A DNA stretch of 57,890 nucleotides from Rubrivivax sp. (lineage in GTDB: Bacteria > Pseudomonadota > Gammaproteobacteria > Burkholderiales > Burkholderiaceae_C): positions 1 to 57,890 of the forward strand of contig JAJTDM010000052.1 in NCBI GenBank assembly GCA_021300575.1. The letters run 5' to 3'. Each line of letters begins with the position of its first letter. Within the stretch, counting starts at the first letter, position 1. Under the pieces are notes generated by a model that made no database searches, was not told the origin of the DNA, and saw only the letters and a program-made list of their open reading frames with translations. The position numbers were made by a program, and so were the translations under genes. This document shows positions 23,757 through 32,859 of the stretch, in pieces.

Positions 23757-25916
23757 TCAAGCCTGCCAGCTAAGCACGGTTCGCCTGCGCCAACCCGTGC
23801 GCAGCTGATAAGCCAGGCGTCGCAGTCTGCCCTGCCAACGCTGCACCCACCCCGAGCCGGGCCGCTCACGGCCGGCGCGATCCAGGCTGTAGACGATGCG
23901 ATAAGGCCGCGCCTGGAGCATCACGAACCCACGCTCGCGCGTCAGGGCGAACTCGACATCCATCGCATTGGCGGTACCCGCGTGCTCTGCCAACAAGGAC
24001 CGGTGGACCTGCAGCAGCTGGGTCGTGAGATCCACAAGCTCCTCGTCACGCAGGATGGGGACCCCTCCCGCCAGCGAACTGCGGCTGATGAGCTCGGGCT
24101 CGAAGGTCCCGGTCCAGGTGGCCACCAGGTACTGCTCGGGCAGCTGGTCACCCTGCGCCCCTGTCACGGTGGCACCGGTCCACTGCGTGTTGATGAACAT
24201 GGCGTCCAGGCCCTGCTTGTAGGGGTTGCCGGTGATGGCCACGCCGGTGGCCACGGCGCCTTCGACAAAAGGCTGCACCAGCACGCCCATCGCCACCCCG
24301 AGATGATCGATGCGGTACCAGTCGCGCTCTTCGAAAGCACGCTCCAGCCAGACGCTGGCCCACACCCCGCGCAGGGCATCGGCCACCTGCTGTGGTGAGG
24401 GCATGGCGGACACCTCGATGCTGTCGTACAGGCCGGCACCGTTGAAGCCATCCAGATCTTCAGCGTTCGTGCTGCTGCGGAAGATGGACCGACCCTGCAA
24501 CGCCCACGGCTGCAGCCGTTCACACACCTTCGCCAGCAACTCACCGCGCACCGGGTGCTGCTGGATGGCCGCTCGCAGCGCCGCCAGGCGGACCGAGCGC
24601 ACACCCGCGTCACGGACAAACGCGTCTTCGTGCAGCATCGCATCGATCTCGGCGTTCAGGCCCGCAGCCTCGAGGTGGTCTCGATAAGCCGAGAACGGGA
24701 TGGCAAAGCCACCCGCGATCGTCAGTCCGTCGATATGGGCCAGCCTTCCCATCTGCGCGGCCTTGGCACCCACGAAGCGGGCGGCAGCGACGTCCAGCGT
24801 GGCCACTTCGAACAGCCCGCGCGGCAGAAGATCTGCGTCGGGGCACCAGGTGGCGGCCGGACGTCTGGCGGCCCAGGCGGCCTGCGCCTCGGCGGGGTCG
24901 GCCAGTTCCACCGTGTAGTCCTGGCCTGCGACGCTGAGCTTGACCAGTTGCCCCTCCCATCGGGTGAACACATCCAGATCGATGGCCCCTCGAAGGGACA
25001 TGTCGGGCGTGTGGCGGTTGCGGCACAGCACCGCCACATGCGCCAGAGGTGCCTGCAGCTGGCTGGTCACCAGGCCAGCCACGGGCGGTATCTGCTCCGG
25101 CACCAACTCACTGACCACGATGTCGGAGGGCCGCACAGCCGAGACCTGCAGCGCGCCGCGAATCAGCCGCACATGGCCATAGGCCACACCCAGCACCACC
25201 GGCTGGTAGACCACCGAGGCGTTCAGCGCATCGCTGGAGAGCACGGGCACCCGTCCGTTCAGCCGCGCCGCCTGCATGATCTGCTGCGGCGACACGGGCC
25301 GAAACATCCAGTCCGCGACACACCCCACCCGGGCCGCAATGTGCTCGACCATCCAGGCAATGCGCTCGGCCGACAAGGTGTCACCACCCGAAAGCTCCAC
25401 CGTCCAGTGGCCGCCATCCAGGTAATGCATCAGCGAGCCGAGCACGAAGCGTCGCTCATCCTGCGTGTACTCGCGGATGTTGAAGCGCTCGTAGTCGGCA
25501 TAGGGGTCCAGGAAGCGGTGCACGAAGTCGAAGTGCACCTCCCACTTGTTGGTGTCCAGGAAGTAGGTCTTTGCGCCGTTGTGGAGATCGATCAGAAACT
25601 TGACGGTCTCGGTACGCGCCACCGTGTGATGCCCCGGGCGCGCGTGGAGCCTGCTCCATTCGTCGAGCGTGCGGATGCGCTCCAGGTACTCCAGCCTGCG
25701 GGGGGCGCGGGACGCGCCAGCGGTGCGAGGTGAAGGAAGGGCGGCGCGTTCGGAAGGCACAGGATCGACAGCGTACCTTCCTCGTCGGGCTCGAAACAGA
25801 CGAGACGCAAAGTGAGTGCAGACGCCAAGCGCAACAGCCTGGGAGCCCAGAAACGCTGATGCCGCTCGGCCCGAAAGAGCACTAACTGGACAGCTTGAAA
25901 GCACCCCGCGCCCCAC
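23757..25916 (-). CDS. PEP-synthase/water-dikinase-like protein (His domain followed by ATP-grasp domain)
   Basis: This is a protein of up to 719 residues; the start is uncertain because no ATG lies at the expected N-terminus (the recognisable region begins RRLEYLERIRTLDEWSRLHA). A swivelling phospho-His domain comes first: DIVVSELVPEQIPPVAGLV, then QAPLAHVAVLCRNRHTPDMS. A PPDK_N ATP-binding domain follows: GRSIFRSSTNAEDLDGFNGA, GVWASVWLERAFEERDWYRI and FALTRERGFVMLQARPYR. This order matches glucan water dikinases and not PEP synthase, where ATP-grasp is first. It may phosphorylate a glycan or another acceptor. It lies 33 bases after the hydrolase gene on the same strand and convergent with the acyltransferase. 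Confidence 0.7.
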   Translation of the reverse strand: MGRGVLSSCPVSALSGRAASAFLGSQAVALGVCTHFASRLFRARRGRYAVDPVPSERAALPSPRTAGASRAPRRLEYLERIRTLDEWSRLHARPGHHTVARTETVKFLIDLHNGAKTYFLDTNKWEVHFDFVHRFLDPYADYERFNIREYTQDERRFVLGSLMHYLDGGHWTVELSGGDTLSAERIAWMVEHIAARVGCVADWMFRPVSPQQIMQAARLNGRVPVLSSDALNASVVYQPVVLGVAYGHVRLIRGALQVSAVRPSDIVVSELVPEQIPPVAGLVTSQLQAPLAHVAVLCRNRHTPDMSLRGAIDLDVFTRWEGQLVKLSVAGQDYTVELADPAEAQAAWAARRPAATWCPDADLLPRGLFEVATLDVAAARFVGAKAAQMGRLAHIDGLTIAGGFAIPFSAYRDHLEAAGLNAEIDAMLHEDAFVRDAGVRSVRLAALRAAIQQHPVRGELLAKVCERLQPWALQGRSIFRSSTNAEDLDGFNGAGLYDSIEVSAMPSPQQVADALRGVWASVWLERAFEERDWYRIDHLGVAMGVLVQPFVEGAVATGVAITGNPYKQGLDAMFINTQWTGATVTGAQGDQLPEQYLVATWTGTFEPELISRSSLAGGVPILRDEELVDLTTQLLQVHRSLLAEHAGTANAMDVEFALTRERGFVMLQARPYRIVYSLDRAGRERPGSGWVQRWQGRLRRLAYQLRTGWRRRTVLSWQA

Positions 25917-25949
25917 AGGAGCGCGCCAGGCCGCATCACAGGCTGCTGT

Positions 25950-27296
25950 TCACCGCGGCGGAATCCTCGAAGCCAGCGGGCGCGGCGTGAAGTCGGGCAG
26001 GAAGCGGCACTCCGCGACCTGGGCAGGCTTGAGATCGCGGCAGCGCTGGGCGATGCTCGCAGGTGTGGGCTTCTCGCCCTGCTCCATCCAGCGCAGCAAG
26101 GACTCGAACAACGGCGGGTAGGTCGCATCGCCCAGATAGCTGTGCTCGCGCGAATCCACGAAGGTCTGCACCAGTCGATGCCCGTTGCCCGCGGCCTGCA
26201 TGCGCTGGCGCAGCGTGTCGTGACCCTCGACGAACACGGTGGAGTCACCCACCCCGTGGGTGGTGAGCACCGGCACTTTGAAGCGGCCGGCGTGGTCCAC
26301 GTCGGCGACAAAACGCGCCTGCGCCTGCGCGTCGGGCTTGAAGCGGGGCACGGCTGCATTCAGGGCGGCATCATCAGTGGAGCCGGTGTAGCGCACGCGC
26401 TCGTTGCCGAAGGGCGCCCCGCCTGACTTCTGCACCACGTCACGCAGCGTGAAGGTGCCCCAGTTCAGGTGGCTCATGAGCGAGCTCTCGGGGGTCCTCA
26501 CCACATCCACCAGCGTCTTGATGCGCTGCGCCTGCTCGCTCGTGCGCTGGGCAGCAGGCTTGCGCAGGCCCAGGCACTCGTCGGCCCGCGCCGCCAGGTC
26601 GGCGTTGGTCATCTTCGAGTCCGCAGGCAGCCCCACAGACAGCGGGTAGGCGGGCTCGCTCTGGCGCGGATGGTTGCCACACAGGTGCTGGTACAGCGCG
26701 CGCAGGTCCAAACGGAAGTCGTAGGTGGCCGGGCCCGCCACGACGCCACTGGTCAGCAGGATGCCCTCCCAGCTCTTGGGATACATCTCCGCAGCGCGTG
26801 CAGCCACCATCGCTCCCCAGGACTGGCCGTGCAGCAGGGTGCGGCGCGGCTTGGCCACGTGCTGCAGGAAGATACGACGCACCCGGTCGGTGTCCTCAGC
26901 GGCGGTGGTGACGGCAAAGCCCCCCTGGCGGAACACCGAGCCGGCCCAGGCGTGGCCCTCGCGCACGGTGATGGCCCAGCGCTTGATGTCCTCATCAGCC
27001 CGGGCTGCAGTGGGCGCCCCCAGGTTGGGGCCACCGTGCGCATGCACCACCAGCACGCCACTCCACTTCTCGGGCATCACGATCAGGTAGTGCGAGCTGG
27101 CCGAATCCTGCCCGCGCAGGCAGCGGGCTCCCGCCGGCACGCCCTGCGGACAGGACACCGACTGCGGTGGGGCCTCTGCCACCGCGGAGGGCACCGAGAC
27201 CCCGGCACAGCCGGCCAGCCCCATGGCGGAGACGACGGCAAACCATGTGGCGACGCCGGCTGCACGGTGCAGAGCAGCCATGGCTTGAGACTTCAT
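25950..27296 (-). CDS. alpha/beta-hydrolase lipoprotein
   Basis: This is a 448-residue protein with a lipoprotein signal (SAMGLAGCAGV, lipidated Cys about residue 30), so it is anchored in the envelope. The serine nucleophile elbow is LLHGQSWGAM. The acid is likely in the VLTTHGVGDSTVF region and the His in DSREHSYLGD. The hydrolase family is clear but the substrate is not. GGAAG precedes the ATG. It follows the TRAP large permease by 38 bases on the same strand, suggesting that it could release a transportable acid from an ester or conjugate outside the cytoplasm. Confidence 0.82.
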   Translation of the reverse strand: MKSQAMAALHRAAGVATWFAVVSAMGLAGCAGVSVPSAVAEAPPQSVSCPQGVPAGARCLRGQDSASSHYLIVMPEKWSGVLVVHAHGGPNLGAPTAARADEDIKRWAITVREGHAWAGSVFRQGGFAVTTAAEDTDRVRRIFLQHVAKPRRTLLHGQSWGAMVAARAAEMYPKSWEGILLTSGVVAGPATYDFRLDLRALYQHLCGNHPRQSEPAYPLSVGLPADSKMTNADLAARADECLGLRKPAAQRTSEQAQRIKTLVDVVRTPESSLMSHLNWGTFTLRDVVQKSGGAPFGNERVRYTGSTDDAALNAAVPRFKPDAQAQARFVADVDHAGRFKVPVLTTHGVGDSTVFVEGHDTLRQRMQAAGNGHRLVQTFVDSREHSYLGDATYPPLFESLLRWMEQGEKPTPASIAQRCRDLKPAQVAECRFLPDFTPRPLASRIPPR

Positions 27297-27334
27297 GGCG
27301 CTTCCAAGAGAAGATGCAGGAACGGCCGCACCGT

Positions 27335-28612
27335 CTACCGGGCGTAGACCAGGTCTCGCAAGGCCAGCGAGAGTTGCGGCACGTAGGTGATCACCATCAG
27401 GCAGGCGAGGATCACGGCGATGAAGGGGATCAGGTCCTTGACGATGCGGTCCAGCGAGATCCTGGCCACCGTGCAAGCCGCGAAGAGGTTCACACCAAAC
27501 GGCGGGGTGATCATGCCCATAGCGAGGTTGACCACCACCACCATGCCGAAGTGCACCGGATCGATGCCGAAGTGCACGGCCACGGGCACCAGGATCGGCG
27601 CCAGCACGATGATGGCCGCACCGGTCTCGATGAACATGCCGATGATGAACAAAGCCACGTTGATGCCCAACAGGAAGTAGGCAGGCGACTGCAGCACCTC
27701 CTGCAGCCACTGCCCGATGGCCCCCGGCACGCCGGCGCGGGTGATCAGGAAGGCAAACAAGCCCGCGTTGGCGATGATGAACATGATCACCGCGCTGGAG
27801 AGGACCGACTTGCGCAGGATGCCGTAGATGTCCTTGAGCTTGATCTCGCGGTACACCAGCGTCCCGATGATGAAGGAGTAGGCCACGGCCACCGCGGCCG
27901 CCTCGGTCGGCGTGAACACGCCGCCATAAATGCCGCCCAGCACCACCAGCGGCATCAACAAGGCCCACCCTGCCTGCCAGGTGGCCTGACCGACGCTCAG
28001 CCGGTCGTCGCCGTCGTTCTTACCCCAGCCCTTGAACTTCGAGTAAGCCCACACAAAGAACATCAACGAACCGCCGATCAGGAGGCCGGGCCCCACGCCG
28101 GCGATGAACAGTTCGCCAATGGAGACCTCGGCGCTGACGCCGAAGAGGATCATGGGGATGGAAGGAGGAATCACGACCCCCAGTTCGGCGGAGGTGGCCT
28201 GCAAGGACGTCGCCCAGGGCCGGGGGTAACCGTGTTTCAGCAGCGCGGGGATCAGGATGGCGCCGATGGCGAAGGTCGTGGCCACCGACGACCCGGACAC
28301 CGCGGCGAAGATCATGCAGGTGAGCACGCAGGTCATGGGCAAGCCACCCTGGATGCCGCCCACGATGCTCTTGGAGAACTCGATCAGCCGGCGCGAGATG
28401 CCGCCGGTCTCCATCAGGTTGCCGGCCAGGATGAAGAAGGGAATGGCCGCCAGCGGAAACTTGTTGATCGAATTGAACATTTCCTTGACGGAAATGAGCA
28501 TGTTGGCGTTGGCCATCTGGATGCCGAGGATGGCGGACAGCCCGATGGAAACGGCCACGGAGATGGTGAGTGCAAAGCACAACAACATCGTGACGAGCAT
28601 GGCGAAGCTCAT
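27335..28612 (-). CDS. dctM: TRAP transporter large permease (DctM)
   Basis: This is a 425-residue permease with about 12 membrane segments and DctM family blocks (SGSSVATTFAIGAILIPALL, GVVIPPSIPMILFGV, MGMITPPFGVNLFAA). It imports a C4-dicarboxylate-like or other carboxylate/sulfonate substrate with Na+ or H+ using the DctP binding protein. The start overlaps the dctQ stop (ATGA). The gene is intact, but the binding-protein gene of this operon is broken, so the system may be non-functional unless served by another DctP. Confidence 0.93.
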   Translation of the reverse strand: MSFAMLVTMLLCFALTISVAVSIGLSAILGIQMANANMLISVKEMFNSINKFPLAAIPFFILAGNLMETGGISRRLIEFSKSIVGGIQGGLPMTCVLTCMIFAAVSGSSVATTFAIGAILIPALLKHGYPRPWATSLQATSAELGVVIPPSIPMILFGVSAEVSIGELFIAGVGPGLLIGGSLMFFVWAYSKFKGWGKNDGDDRLSVGQATWQAGWALLMPLVVLGGIYGGVFTPTEAAAVAVAYSFIIGTLVYREIKLKDIYGILRKSVLSSAVIMFIIANAGLFAFLITRAGVPGAIGQWLQEVLQSPAYFLLGINVALFIIGMFIETGAAIIVLAPILVPVAVHFGIDPVHFGMVVVVNLAMGMITPPFGVNLFAACTVARISLDRIVKDLIPFIAVILACLMVITYVPQLSLALRDLVYAR

Positions 28613-29103
28613 TGTGCGGACTCCAGTTCCATGCGCTTGGGGTCGAGCCAGTTGCCGATGATCCCGATGATGCTGAACACCGCTCCCACGGGCAGCGCCA
28701 GGTAGGCCCAGAACATCGACACCCCCTCCAGGCCGATCATGGACTGCACGCTGCCGCGCTGGGCGTAGTCCCAGCCCCACCACAGGATGACGGCGCTGAG
28801 CAGCAGGGCTGCAAGGGCCACGGCCGAGTCCAGGAAGCGGCGCATGCGTCCCCCGCTCACGCGGTAGAGCAGGTCCACGCTGACCATGGCGCCCTGCCGG
28901 AAGGCGGTGGGAATGCCGAGAAACACCATCCAGATCAGGCTGAAGCGGATCAGCACCTCGGTCCACTCCGCAGGGGACTCCAGGATGAACCGGGTGACGA
29001 TCTGATGAACGGCGAAGCAGGACGCCAGCGCAAGCATCAGGCAGGCCGCCGCCATCGAGGCTGAAGTGGTCCAGCGCTCAAGGCGCAAGAACTGTTGTTT
29101 CAT
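28609..29103 (-). CDS. dctQ: TRAP transporter small permease (DctQ)
   Basis: This is a 164-residue protein with four membrane segments, the standard DctQ length, and family residues EVLIRFSLIWMVFLGI and FRQGAMVSVDLLY. It forms the membrane complex with DctM and contacts the substrate-loaded DctP. It is translationally coupled to dctM and lies 90 bases after the dctP pseudogene. Confidence 0.92.
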   Translation of the reverse strand: MKQQFLRLERWTTSASMAAACLMLALASCFAVHQIVTRFILESPAEWTEVLIRFSLIWMVFLGIPTAFRQGAMVSVDLLYRVSGGRMRRFLDSAVALAALLLSAVILWWGWDYAQRGSVQSMIGLEGVSMFWAYLALPVGAVFSIIGIIGNWLDPKRMELESAQ

Positions 29104-29193
29104 CGGCCCTGTGATCCCAGGTAAAGGAAAACGCCCGCCAGCGTGAACCGGTCGGGCGTCTGAAATGTCGAAAAGCGTCTGAGGCCGGCCAGA

Positions 29194-30101
29194 TCACTTG
29201 TAGTTGCGGATGCGGTCCAGATTGGCTTTGCCGAACTGCTTTTCAAACTCCGCGTAAACCGGGCCCAGTGTGGCCATGAACTTGGCCTTGTCCACGTTCT
29301 CGATCACGGTCATGCCCTTCTTGCGCAACTCCGCCACACCGTTGGCATCGTCCTTGTCCACGCGCGCGCGATTGGCCTTGACGCCCTCCTTGGCGGCGTC
29401 CAGGAAGATCTGCTTGTCGCCCGCGCTGAGCTTGTCCCACACCGCCTTGTTCATCAGGTAGACCGAGGGCGAGTACACGTGACCGGTCAGGGTCATGTGC
29501 TTTTGCACCTGGTCGAAGTTGGCGGCCATGATCACCGACAGCGGGTTCTCCTGGCCATCCACGGTGCCTTGCTGCAGGGCCGTGAACACTTCAGGGAAGG
29601 CCATGGGCGTGGTGACGATGCCCAGGCCCTTGTAGGCGGCCACGTGCACCGGGTTCTCCATGGTGCGCATCTTCAAGCCCTTGAGGTCATTGGGCTCGTT
29701 GATCGGGCGCTTGTTGTTGGTCATGTGACGCACGCCGTTCTCCGTCCAGGCCAGGGCCTTGAAGCCCTTGGACTCGAACTTCGCCAGCAGCTCTTGACCA
29801 ATAGGCCCGTCCAGTACCGCACGGGCGTGGGCCTTGTCGCGGAACAGGAAGGGCACGTCCAGGATGCGCGTCTCGGGCACGAAATTCGGCACCGGGCCGG
29901 TGGAGTTGTGGGCCAGCTCCTGCGTGCCCAGTTGCACCGACTCCATCACCTCGCGCTCACCACCCAGAGAGCCCGAGTAGAAGTTCTTGGGGAGTTCTGC
30001 GCCACCGAGATGGCGTTGCGCATGGTGATCTGCTGCGCAATGGCGGCGGAGGTGAGACCCAGGGCCAGTCCCAGGGTCAACAGGAATTTGCTTGGCTTCA
30101 C
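29194..30101 (-). pseudogene. dctP: TRAP substrate-binding protein (DctP) with out-of-frame internal deletion
   Basis: A GTG start at 30101, with AGGAG 7 bases upstream, begins a normal signal peptide (PSKFLLTLGLALGLTSAAIA) and mature N-terminus QQITMRNAISVAQNS. At about 29990 the sequence jumps to another frame reading KNFYSGSLGGEREVMESVQL, and then a full DctP_TRAP domain to the stop at 29194. About 20-25 codons expected between the halves (the first helix) are missing and the frame is shifted. The exported protein cannot be made from this sequence. Confidence 0.82.
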
Positions 30102-30319
30102 TTGAGGTCTCCTCATGAGGCAAATGCAGGCTCGGGCATGGCCTGAAGCCTGAAGATTATGGGCCCGCGACCCGCCGTAACCATCCGGGTTTTTGCGGGG
30201 TCGATGACCCTGAAAGTGCCAAGGGGAAGGCCTGCGCTGGAGGCTGTCCATACCGGGTCCGGCTCGAACACGGGCATGATGTGTGGAACACACCTCTGGT
30301 TCCTTCGAAGAGCCCCATC

Positions 30320-31087
30320 ATGACCGTTCACTCACTGCCGGCAGCCATTCAGTCTGACGCCCTCCAGCAAATCAAGATCCATCTGGCCGCCGCATTGCGC
30401 CTGGCAGTTCTGGACGGCTTTGAAGAAGGTATCGACAACCATTTCACGGCCTGCGTTCCCGGACGTCAGGACCAGTACCTCGTGTTGCCATTCGGGTTGC
30501 ATTGGTCTGAGGCACGTGCCAGCGACATGATGGTTTTCAACGAGGCGGGCCAGACCATCGAGGGAGAAGGCCTGGTCGAACGCTCGGCCCAGTGCATACA
30601 CGCCCCCCTGCACAGATTGACGGGAGCGAAAGTCGTGATGCACACGCATCAGCCATGGGCTCTTGCACTCAACATGCTGCAGGACAACCGTCTGCTGCCA
30701 TCCACACAGACGGCCGCCTTCTTTGATGGCCACATCGCCTACGACGACACCTACACGGGCGTGGCATCGACGCTGGATGAAGGCGAGCGATTGGCCCGGT
30801 TGATGAGCAACAAGACGATCTTGTTCATGAAGAACCATGGTGTCATTGCGATTGGCGACACCGTGGCGCAGGCCTACCGACGGCTGTACAAGCTCGAAAA
30901 GGCCTGCCAGACACAGGTGCTGGCGATGAGCACCGGCAAGCCCCTGCAAGTGCTCAGCGACGAAGTGATCAGCCGAGTGCAGACACCCAGTCAGGACGAC
31001 CGCCACTCCCGTTCTGAGCGTGAGAGGCTCTACTTCGCGGCCATGATGAGGGTGCTGGACAACACCCATCCCGGGTATGCAGATTGA
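30320..31087 (+). CDS. class II aldolase/adducin-family protein
   Basis: This is a 255-residue protein of the class II aldolase family. The zinc-binding His pair is in VMHTHQPWAL and the third His in MKNHGVIAIGD; substrate-loop residues DNHFTACVPG are near residue 40. Family members are fuculose- or ribulose-phosphate aldolases/epimerases or decarboxylases. The sequence is closer to the general catabolic branch found beside TRAP transporters. It is divergent from the dctPQM operon across a 218-base gap and probably processes the same substrate. The ATG at 30320 is chosen; weak ribosome-binding site. Confidence 0.85.
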   Translation: MTVHSLPAAIQSDALQQIKIHLAAALRLAVLDGFEEGIDNHFTACVPGRQDQYLVLPFGLHWSEARASDMMVFNEAGQTIEGEGLVERSAQCIHAPLHRLTGAKVVMHTHQPWALALNMLQDNRLLPSTQTAAFFDGHIAYDDTYTGVASTLDEGERLARLMSNKTILFMKNHGVIAIGDTVAQAYRRLYKLEKACQTQVLAMSTGKPLQVLSDEVISRVQTPSQDDRHSRSERERLYFAAMMRVLDNTHPGYAD

Positions 31088-31322
31088 ACTCCGCACAGCG
31101 GCCTGGCGTTGTTGGGGCCGGCAGCTCGCATGAACTGACAGGCATGAGCTGACAGGCACGTCCCTCAAGCTGAACAAGCCGCTTCAAGCCAGGCTCCTGG
31201 ACAGGCGCCAGTGAAGAGCACCACACGCATCTTTCGGGCTCACAAGAAAACGCAGGGCCGCTCCCAAGTTTTCCAGCGCCCCCACGGGGGGCCGGGCCGG
31301 GCACCGCCCAGCCCTTGGGGGC

Positions 31323-32222
31323 TCACAGCAAGGTGGCGCGCGCCGCCTGTGTGATGGCCGCCACGCCCGGGTGCGAGATGCGCCGCTCCACCGAGATCGC
31401 GTAGAACTGCTCGACCAGTTCGCTGCTGCGGCCGATGACCTGCACGTCGTATTGCGCGCACGTCTGCTGCTCGACGACGCTGGGGGAGATGAAGACGCCG
31501 CGGCCCTCGCGGCCGAAGGCCTTCATCAGCGCACCATCGTCGAATTCGCCCACGATGCGGGGACGCAGGCCGTGCAAGGTCAACCAGGACTCGACCTGTG
31601 AACGCACCGTCGACTGGGCGCCGGGGATCAGCATGGGCACATCGTTCAGGCATTCGGGAAACGGACCCTCCAACTGCCGAGCCAGCGCCGGGGCGCAGAA
31701 GAAGCTCATCGAAGAACTGCCCAGCACGTGGTTGTAGGCCTTCACCGCCAGCCCGCGGGGCAGCGGCTCGTCGGCGATCACCAGGTCCATGCGGTGCAGT
31801 GCCAGCTGCGCGAGCAGGTCATCGAAACGACCCTCGGTGCAGATCAGCCGCATGGGCTGCACCAGCGCCAGCGCAGGTTCCAGCAGCATGTAGGCCACGG
31901 ACTTGGCCACGGCATCCTCGATGCCGACACGAAACTCCAGCACCTCGCCACCGCCGCTGCGCCGCTCGCGCATGGCCGCTTCCAGTTCGCTGCCGAGGCC
32001 GAAGATTTCTTCGGCGTAACGAAGGGCCACCCGCCCGTCTTCGGTGAGCTCAAGCTTGCGACCGCTCTTGCGAAACAGCCTTCGGCCCAGGCGGTCTTCC
32101 AGCAGCTTGATCTGGCTCGACAGCGTCTGTGGTGTGGTGTGCAACTGCTCGCCCGCCCGCACCACGCCACCCGCCTTGGCGGCCACCCAGAAGTAATGCA
32201 AGTGCTTGAAGTTGACACCCAT
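31323..32222 (-). CDS. LysR-family regulator, NhaR-like
   Basis: This is a 299-residue LysR protein. The N-terminus NFKHLHYFWVAAKAGGVVRA, followed by PQTLSSQIKLLEDRLGRRLF, is the NhaR subtype, which activates Na+/H+ antiporter and stress genes in enterobacteria. No nhaA is nearby, so the target is unknown. The ATG at 32222 is chosen. It is divergent from the Rrf2 gene over a short AT-rich gap (105 bases) and could regulate it. Confidence 0.88.
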   Translation of the reverse strand: MGVNFKHLHYFWVAAKAGGVVRAGEQLHTTPQTLSSQIKLLEDRLGRRLFRKSGRKLELTEDGRVALRYAEEIFGLGSELEAAMRERRSGGGEVLEFRVGIEDAVAKSVAYMLLEPALALVQPMRLICTEGRFDDLLAQLALHRMDLVIADEPLPRGLAVKAYNHVLGSSSMSFFCAPALARQLEGPFPECLNDVPMLIPGAQSTVRSQVESWLTLHGLRPRIVGEFDDGALMKAFGREGRGVFISPSVVEQQTCAQYDVQVIGRSSELVEQFYAISVERRISHPGVAAITQAARATLL

Positions 32223-32327
32223 GATGCGTTTTTCTCGAAGTACAAATGATTGAAATTCGAATTTACTCGAAACATGCGCAATCCTAAAGTCGCGCCACTC
32301 TTCGTTAAACCCCGAAAGGAAAGCACC

Positions 32328-32849
32328 ATGCGGATGAGCACCAAAGGCCGAGTGGCTGTTGCGGCACTGATCGACCTGGCACTGCACGCGCCACGGGGCC
32401 CCGTGTCCTTGGGGTCCATCAGCAAGCGGCGGCAGGTGTCGCTGTCGTACCTGGAGCAGTTGTTCAGCCATCTGCGCCGAGAGGGCCTGGTGGAAAGCGC
32501 CCGCGGGCCCGGCGGCGGCTACCGACTGGGGCGTGACGCCCGCGAGATCTCGGTGGCGCAGATCGTCTCGGCGGTGGACGACCCGGTGGAGGACCTGGCA
32601 GCCGACACGCACGGTGAGTCCACGTCCACGGACTTCTCTCGAGACCTCTGGCGGCAGTTGCACGATGTCATGCTGCGGCACATGTCGACCATCACGCTGG
32701 CCAGCCTGGCCCAGGAACAGATCGACAAGGGCGTGAAGATCGAGTTGCCATCCCATCGGCTCGGGATCTCGGCCACCCCGGTGGTCAAGCCGGTTCGCAC
32801 CCGGGCGCCCAACTCGGTGTTTGCCCTGGCGCACTCGATGGTGGCCTGA
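32328..32849 (+). CDS. Rrf2-family regulator without Fe-S cysteines
   Basis: This is a 173-residue Rrf2/IscR-type winged-helix protein: STKGRVAVAALIDLALHAP at the start, ISKRRQVSLSYLEQLFSHL as recognition helix and GPGGGYRLGRDAREISVAQI as the wing. The region that carries three Cys for a [2Fe-2S] cluster in IscR reads ADTHGESTSTDF here, and the whole protein has no Cys. It therefore cannot sense by an Fe-S cluster. GAAAGGAAAG precedes the ATG. It is convergent with cobT (10-base gap). Confidence 0.88.
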   Translation: MRMSTKGRVAVAALIDLALHAPRGPVSLGSISKRRQVSLSYLEQLFSHLRREGLVESARGPGGGYRLGRDAREISVAQIVSAVDDPVEDLAADTHGESTSTDFSRDLWRQLHDVMLRHMSTITLASLAQEQIDKGVKIELPSHRLGISATPVVKPVRTRAPNSVFALAHSMVA

Positions 32850-32859
32850 CGGCCACGCT

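Noticed and set aside
25592..26359. Alternative minus-strand frame between the hydrolase and the dikinase-like gene
   Set aside because: It overlaps conserved parts of both genes out of frame and shows no domain; it may only reflect the unclear dikinase start.
31240..31320. GC-rich stretch GCGCCCCCACGGGGGGC near the NhaR-like stop as a terminator
   Set aside because: A stem is possible but no T-run follows; more likely a dispersed intergenic repeat.
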